This document shows positions 8,189-11,331 of a DNA stretch of 11,331 nt, one piece after another. Origin of the DNA: CADCTB01 sp038231955 (lineage in GTDB: Bacteria > Actinomycetota > Acidimicrobiia > Acidimicrobiales > AC-14); NCBI GenBank assembly GCA_038231955.1, contig JBBSIS010000100.1:1-11331 (forward strand), in the 5' to 3' direction. Position 1 is the first letter of the stretch; the number at the start of each line of letters is the position of its first letter. The position numbers and the translations under genes were made by a program. The notes under the pieces are model-generated. The model was not told where the DNA came from and ran no database searches. It worked only from the letters and a program-made list of their open reading frames with translations.

Positions 8189-8458
8189 CTAGACCGGGTC
8201 GCGGTCCTCGGTCTCGCCGGGCATGGGCGCCGAGGCGGTGTTCGGCATCGTTTCGGGCTTGGTGGCATCGGGACTGGGCTGGGACGTGGCCCAGTGATCC
8301 ATCGCGTTGCCTGACGGCATGGCGCCGCCGCCGCTCATGGCCGGGCCCTCGTCGGGCTGGTCCTGATCGTCGGGGTGACGGATCTCGGCGTCTTCCGAGC
8401 TTCGCTCCTCGGCGCCCTCGACCTTGTGGATACCTTCTCCTTCGGCAGAACCTGGCAT
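8189..8458 (-). CDS. Small hydrophilic, probably disordered protein
   Basis: This 89-residue protein is rich in Glu, Asp, Pro, Met, Gly and Ser, with no hydrophobic core: it starts MPGSAEGEGIHKVEGAEERS and later reads AMSGGGAMPSGNAMDHWATS. Composition suggests an intrinsically disordered acidic protein. Third codon positions are mostly G or C, which supports coding. GAGAAAGAG upstream offers a weak Shine-Dalgarno about 8 nt before the ATG. A better-spaced promoter candidate (TACTAT) lies about 85 bp upstream of the start. Function unknown; a chance open frame cannot be fully excluded. Confidence 0.55.
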   Translation of the reverse strand: MPGSAEGEGIHKVEGAEERSSEDAEIRHPDDQDQPDEGPAMSGGGAMPSGNAMDHWATSQPSPDATKPETMPNTASAPMPGETEDRDPV

Positions 8459-8603
8459 GTGCTCACTCTTTCTCGGGGACGTCGGCTACCTGTTGCGACG
8501 CACACGGGCTCACCGAGAGACTGGTACTCGTCGCAGACAGATAGTACCCAGCCTCGGTGCCGGAGAACCGCTGGCCGGGGCCGCGCCCCGTACATTCAGG
8601 CCG
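8459..8603. promoter_or_regulatory. Divergent control region with inverted repeat
   Basis: Between the hydrophilic protein and the acyl-CoA dehydrogenase, GGTACT (8523-8528) and AGTACC (8543-8548) form an inverted repeat whose arms are 20 bp apart, about two helical turns. The right arm overlaps a minus-strand -10-like TACTAT (8541-8546). On the plus strand TACATT (8591-8596) is 7 nt before the dehydrogenase GTG. The palindromic repeat could be a dimeric regulator's operator; this is inference. Confidence 0.4.
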
Positions 8604-9818
8604 GTGGACCTGGGCGACGATTTTGAAGAGGCGGCGTTCCGGGCCGAGGCCCGGGCCTGGCTGGTCGCCCATGTGGGCCCGTACCGGACCGACGTCGACC
8701 CCGACAGCCCCTCGCTGGTCTTTGCCGACGTCGACGACCTCGGTCACCTGGCCCGAGGGCGGGCCTGGCAGCGGGAGCTCCACGCCGGGGGCTGGGCCGG
8801 GCTGGGCTGGCCTGCGGCCCAGGGCGGGCGCGACCTGCCCATTCCCCTGCGAGCGGTGTGGGCCGAGGAGCTGTCGGCCGCCGGGGCGCCTCCGCCCATC
8901 AACCTGCTGGGCGAGGCCATCGTCGGGCCGACGATCATGGCCCACGGCACCGAGAGCCAGCAGCGGCGCTTCCTCCCCCCGATCCTCAGCGCCGAGGAAA
9001 TCTGGTGCCAGCTCTTCAGCGAGCCCGAGGCCGGCTCCGACATGGCCGCCGTCACCACCAGCGCGGTCCGCAGCAACGACGGGTGGCTGGTCGACGGCCA
9101 CAAGATCTGGACCTCGGCCGCCCACTACGCCGACCGGGCCATCCTGCTGGCCCGCACTGACTGGGGCGTCCCCAAGCACCGCGGCTGCACCTACTTCCTC
9201 CTGGATATGAAGCAGCCCGGGATCACCGTCCGCCCGGTACGCCAGATGACCGGCGGCAGCGCCTTCAACGAGGTCACGCTGGACTCCACCTTCGTCGCCG
9301 ATGGGAACCGGCTCGGGCCCGAGGGCGAAGGCTGGACGGTGGCGGTCACCACCCTGCTGCACGAGCGCCTCAACCTGGGCCTCGGCCTGGCTCGCGTGGG
9401 CGGGGGAGTCGAACGGCTGTTGGGCCAGCTCCGTCCCCGGGGCGTGGCCGACGACCCGCTGGTTCGCCAGGTCGCCGCCCAGCTCGTGGTCGAGGCTCGG
9501 TGCGTGCAGTACCTGGGCTGGCGCATCCTTTCCAAGCTGGCCGAGGGCGAGGTACCCGGTCCCGAGGGGGCGGTGGCCAAGCTGGCATCGGGGCGGGTTT
9601 CCCGCCGCTACGACGAGCTGCTCGACGCCATGCGGGGCGCCGGGTCGATGGTGGAGGACGAGTACACCCTGCTCCAGCTCTGGGTGCCCGCCACCCGGAT
9701 TGCCGGGGGGACCGACGAGGTGCTGAAGAACGTCATCGCCGAACGCGTCCTCGGCCTCCCGGCCGAGCCCCGGACCGACAAGGACGTGCCCTTCAGCGAC
9801 GTGCCCCGGGGGCCCTAG
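8604..9818 (+). CDS. Acyl-CoA dehydrogenase family protein
   Basis: This 404-residue flavoenzyme of the acyl-CoA dehydrogenase family catalyses FAD-dependent alpha,beta-oxidation of an acyl-CoA, the first step of fatty-acid or side-chain beta-oxidation; the chain substrate is not determined. Landmarks are the N-terminal helical domain with EEAAFRAEARAWLVAH, the beta-domain flavin motif CQLFSEPEAGSDMAAV (from residue 135), DGHKIWTSAAHYAD, and the C-terminal GGTDEVLKNVIAERVLGLP (from residue 368). The usual medium-chain catalytic Glu site before GGT is Ala-Gly here. Glu254 in LLHERLNLG matches the alternative helix-G position used by isovaleryl-CoA-type enzymes, so activity is plausible. The GTG at 8604 fits the family N terminus and has a leaderless-type TACATT 7 nt upstream; the frame stays open further upstream, but that stretch is non-family. 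The C-terminal GGTxE...IAERVLGLP pattern resembles actinobacterial FadE proteins. It is convergent with the next gene (36 bp). Confidence 0.93.
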   Translation: MDLGDDFEEAAFRAEARAWLVAHVGPYRTDVDPDSPSLVFADVDDLGHLARGRAWQRELHAGGWAGLGWPAAQGGRDLPIPLRAVWAEELSAAGAPPPINLLGEAIVGPTIMAHGTESQQRRFLPPILSAEEIWCQLFSEPEAGSDMAAVTTSAVRSNDGWLVDGHKIWTSAAHYADRAILLARTDWGVPKHRGCTYFLLDMKQPGITVRPVRQMTGGSAFNEVTLDSTFVADGNRLGPEGEGWTVAVTTLLHERLNLGLGLARVGGGVERLLGQLRPRGVADDPLVRQVAAQLVVEARCVQYLGWRILSKLAEGEVPGPEGAVAKLASGRVSRRYDELLDAMRGAGSMVEDEYTLLQLWVPATRIAGGTDEVLKNVIAERVLGLPAEPRTDKDVPFSDVPRGP

Positions 9819-9854
9819 CCCTGGGGCGGATGGCGGCGACCGGCGATACGTCGC

Positions 9855-10979
9855 TCAGGTCGAGGCGCGGGGGAGCCGGAACTCCTCGGCGCCGGCGATG
9901 GCCGTCCACGCTCGTTCGTCGGCCGCCTGCCACGACCAGAACGACACGCCTTTGGCTCCGCCGGCCGATCCCACCCGCATGAATCGCAGCAGCTCCTCGG
10001 GCGGTGGCACGCCCGGCCGTCCACCCTCTGGGGCGCCGTTGTAGGCCTGGCCGACCGGGAAGACAGGCTTGCCAAAGGGGGCCAGGTCGCGCAGGGCGCC
10101 GGCTACGTCGGTGTCGGGTTGGCGGTTCAGCCAGTAAACCATGGGAGCGATGGCGTCGAAGGAGGCGACGACCTCGGCGTAGGGGTAGTGGATCTGCGGC
10201 GACGGCCGAGGGACAGTGGCGATCAGCGGGTACGACGAACCAACCGCGTCCCGCAAGGCCTTGCCGTACTGCGATGCGGCGTCGGCGCTGATGCGGGTGC
10301 CCTCGCTCTGGGTCTCGATGTCGGCGCTGAAGCCGTCGAGGCGCTGCTTGCCCGGCGCCCGATGATCGATGGCGGCCTTGGCCCGGTGGACGTCGTCCTG
10401 CCAGTCGATCAACCGGGGGAAGTCCCAGCCGTAGACTTTGAGGCCGGCCTGGTGGGCGGCGGGCAGGATGCTGTCGAGGAAGGGCCCGGCGTAGAACCCG
10501 TTCCAACTCGATCCCGTGCGGACGTAGAGATGGGTCAGGCCGGCGGCCTTGGCTTTGGCCACGATGGTGGCGACGTTGCCACCCTCGGTCTTCTCGGGTT
10601 CGTAGATCCACATGCCTTTGCCGTAGGGGAGCAGGTCGGCGACCGGCGGACGGCTGGCCACATCGGCCGATGGCCCGCTGAATGCAGATCCGACCCAGCG
10701 CCCGATGGCCCCCGGCGCCTGCAGCGCAGAGACACCTGATGCGGCGAGCACCCCGACGACGGCCAGGATGACGGCGGTCACCAAATTGAGCCCGGCCAGG
10801 TGGCGTCGCTCGAGCGCCGTCCACGGCAGCACTCCACCGCCCGACCGGTCACGGGGGCGGGCGTCGGTGGCATGCCCGGCGCCCAGCCCGCTCACCGCTC
10901 CCAGCCGTCGGCGGACGGGTGCGGCCGGCCCGGTCGGCGACGATGTGTCGGGCGGCGGCCTCTCCTGGGTTTCGATCAT
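9855..10979 (-). CDS. Membrane-anchored TIM-barrel, glycosidase-like protein
   Basis: This 374-residue protein has three regions. A Pro/Arg-rich cytoplasmic N terminus (1-60) is followed by one hydrophobic segment (about 62-84, LVTAVILAVVGVLAAS) that works as an uncleaved signal anchor, then an extracytoplasmic domain of about 260 residues. That domain shows barrel-like beta-strand/helix repeats: KGMWIYEPEKTEGGNVATIV, GLTHLYVRTGSSWNGFY, GLKVYGWDFPRLIDW, RLDGFSADIET, YPLIATVPRPSP, FDAIAPMVYW and GVSFWSWQAADE. The strand motif DGFSADIE (216-222) resembles the DGxxxDxE active-site strand of GH18-like hydrolases, with Asp220 and Glu222 as candidate catalytic residues, and Tyr282-Trp283 sits where such folds place substrate-contacting aromatics. 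A polysaccharide-acting enzyme at the cell surface is the best inference; family and substrate are not assigned. Start ATG 10979 is taken as the only good one; no clear Shine-Dalgarno is visible. Confidence 0.78.
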   Translation of the reverse strand: MIETQERPPPDTSSPTGPAAPVRRRLGAVSGLGAGHATDARPRDRSGGGVLPWTALERRHLAGLNLVTAVILAVVGVLAASGVSALQAPGAIGRWVGSAFSGPSADVASRPPVADLLPYGKGMWIYEPEKTEGGNVATIVAKAKAAGLTHLYVRTGSSWNGFYAGPFLDSILPAAHQAGLKVYGWDFPRLIDWQDDVHRAKAAIDHRAPGKQRLDGFSADIETQSEGTRISADAASQYGKALRDAVGSSYPLIATVPRPSPQIHYPYAEVVASFDAIAPMVYWLNRQPDTDVAGALRDLAPFGKPVFPVGQAYNGAPEGGRPGVPPPEELLRFMRVGSAGGAKGVSFWSWQAADERAWTAIAGAEEFRLPRAST

Positions 10980-11175
10980 GCGATATGCGGATCGCGTCCG
11001 ACCGCGGTGCCCACGCTGTCCGTGGTCTCTGCGCGCCCAGCGTGGTCTGCCCCTCCCGAGCTACCAGTTCGCCACCGCAGTACCCGCTCCCTGCCTGAGG
11101 GACGAGAAAATGTTTCGCAGCCGCGGCCGCGGGGTAAGGGGCGAGCCGGTCGCCTGGGCCCGACTGTCCCAGGGA
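10980..11175. other. Intergenic region upstream of the glycosidase-like gene
   Basis: In about 196 bp I found no convincing gene. It contains a perfect 12-bp palindrome CCGCGGCCGCGG (11121-11132) and a weak hairpin, CTGGG with CCCAG (about 11154-11172), just past the end of the right-edge gene but without a T-run. No canonical promoter for the gene at 10979 stands out. Confidence 0.5.
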
Positions 11176-11331
11176 TCAGCCGGTCACCACGATCGCCACG
11201 CAGGGCATGCCCGTCGCCGGCGCTCCTTCCCCGGCCGCCCCTTTGACGAAGCCGGGCAGGATCGAGACGTAGGTGGCACCGACGACGAGATTGGCTGCGT
11301 CGAGGGTGATCGTGTCTGTCCCGAGGCCGGA
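11176..11331 (-). CDS. C-terminal end of an unrecognised protein; partial
   Basis: A minus-strand frame enters from the right edge and ends in TGA at 11176-11178, giving 51 residues. It starts SGLGTDTITLDAANLVVGAT and finishes ATGMPCVAIVVTG. Alternating hydrophobic and small residues (TITLDAANLVVG, CVAIVVTG) suggest a beta-sandwich or PASTA-like surface domain, but this is a pattern impression and I do not recognise the family. High GC3 in this frame supports coding. It would lie upstream of the glycosidase-like gene on the same strand, separated by 196 bp. Confidence 0.55.
   Translation of the reverse strand, partial: SGLGTDTITLDAANLVVGATYVSILPGFVKGAAGEGAPATGMPCVAIVVTG

Noticed and set aside
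8577..8589. GGGGC-CGC-GCCCC hairpin as a terminator or attenuator
   Set aside because: It lies upstream of the likely transcription start of the dehydrogenase, has only 5 bp and no T-run.
8463..9362. Minus-strand frame of 299 codons antisense to the acyl-CoA dehydrogenase
   Set aside because: The plus frame has clear dehydrogenase motifs; the antisense frame is Gly/Pro/Val-rich shadow coding.
11121..11132. CCGCGGCCGCGG palindrome as a protein-binding site
   Set aside because: Short GC palindromes are expected by chance in DNA of this composition, and nothing else nearby supports a function.

Overview
The window is high-GC DNA with a high-GC3 coding bias. Several genes appear to be leaderless, with a TANNNT hexamer 5-9 nt before the start codon and no Shine-Dalgarno sequence. 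Gene content and promoter style suggest an actinobacterium, possibly of the Acidimicrobiia; this placement is inference, since no rRNA or other marker gene is present. The genes are mostly single units arranged as divergent or convergent pairs with very short gaps.

Layout, left to right. (1) Positions <1-1638, minus strand: a membrane O-acyltransferase (acyltransferase family 3) with a Thr/Ser/Pro linker and the start of a C-terminal SGNH-type domain cut by the window edge. It diverges from (2) a nitroreductase-family flavoprotein (1660-2244), and the 21 bp between them hold two overlapping, oppositely directed -10-like hexamers. (3) A conserved-looking hypothetical protein (2274-2648, minus) diverges from a small Cys-rich membrane protein (2669-2974, plus). 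(4) Positions 3051-4376, minus strand, with locally much lower GC: a decayed restriction-modification-like locus. A beta-class DNA adenine methyltransferase keeps both key motifs but is broken by a frameshift and by an in-frame TGA at an expected Trp codon. It overlaps (GTGA) a short, frameshifted downstream gene that may be the remnant of the partner endonuclease.

(5) An intact aldo/keto reductase (4435-5406) and an acidic protein of unknown function with a clear ribosome binding site (5476-5967), both plus. (6) A large DUF255/YyaL-type thioredoxin-fold protein (5979-7955, minus), back-to-back with a 58-residue membrane/zinc-ribbon protein (8002-8178, plus). (7) An 89-residue hydrophilic protein (8189-8458, minus) diverging from an acyl-CoA dehydrogenase (8604-9818, plus). 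(8) A membrane-anchored TIM-barrel, glycosidase-like protein (9855-10979, minus). (9) The C-terminal end of an unrecognised minus-strand gene at the right edge (11176->11331).

The genes do not form one pathway. The intact ones look like chromosomal housekeeping or redox genes (nitroreductase, aldo/keto reductase, acyl-CoA dehydrogenase, DUF255) mixed with envelope proteins. The one clearly foreign element is the decayed methyltransferase locus, which is the most interesting part of the window together with the closely packed leaderless divergent promoters. No tRNA, rRNA, CRISPR array, transposase or insertion-sequence end was seen.
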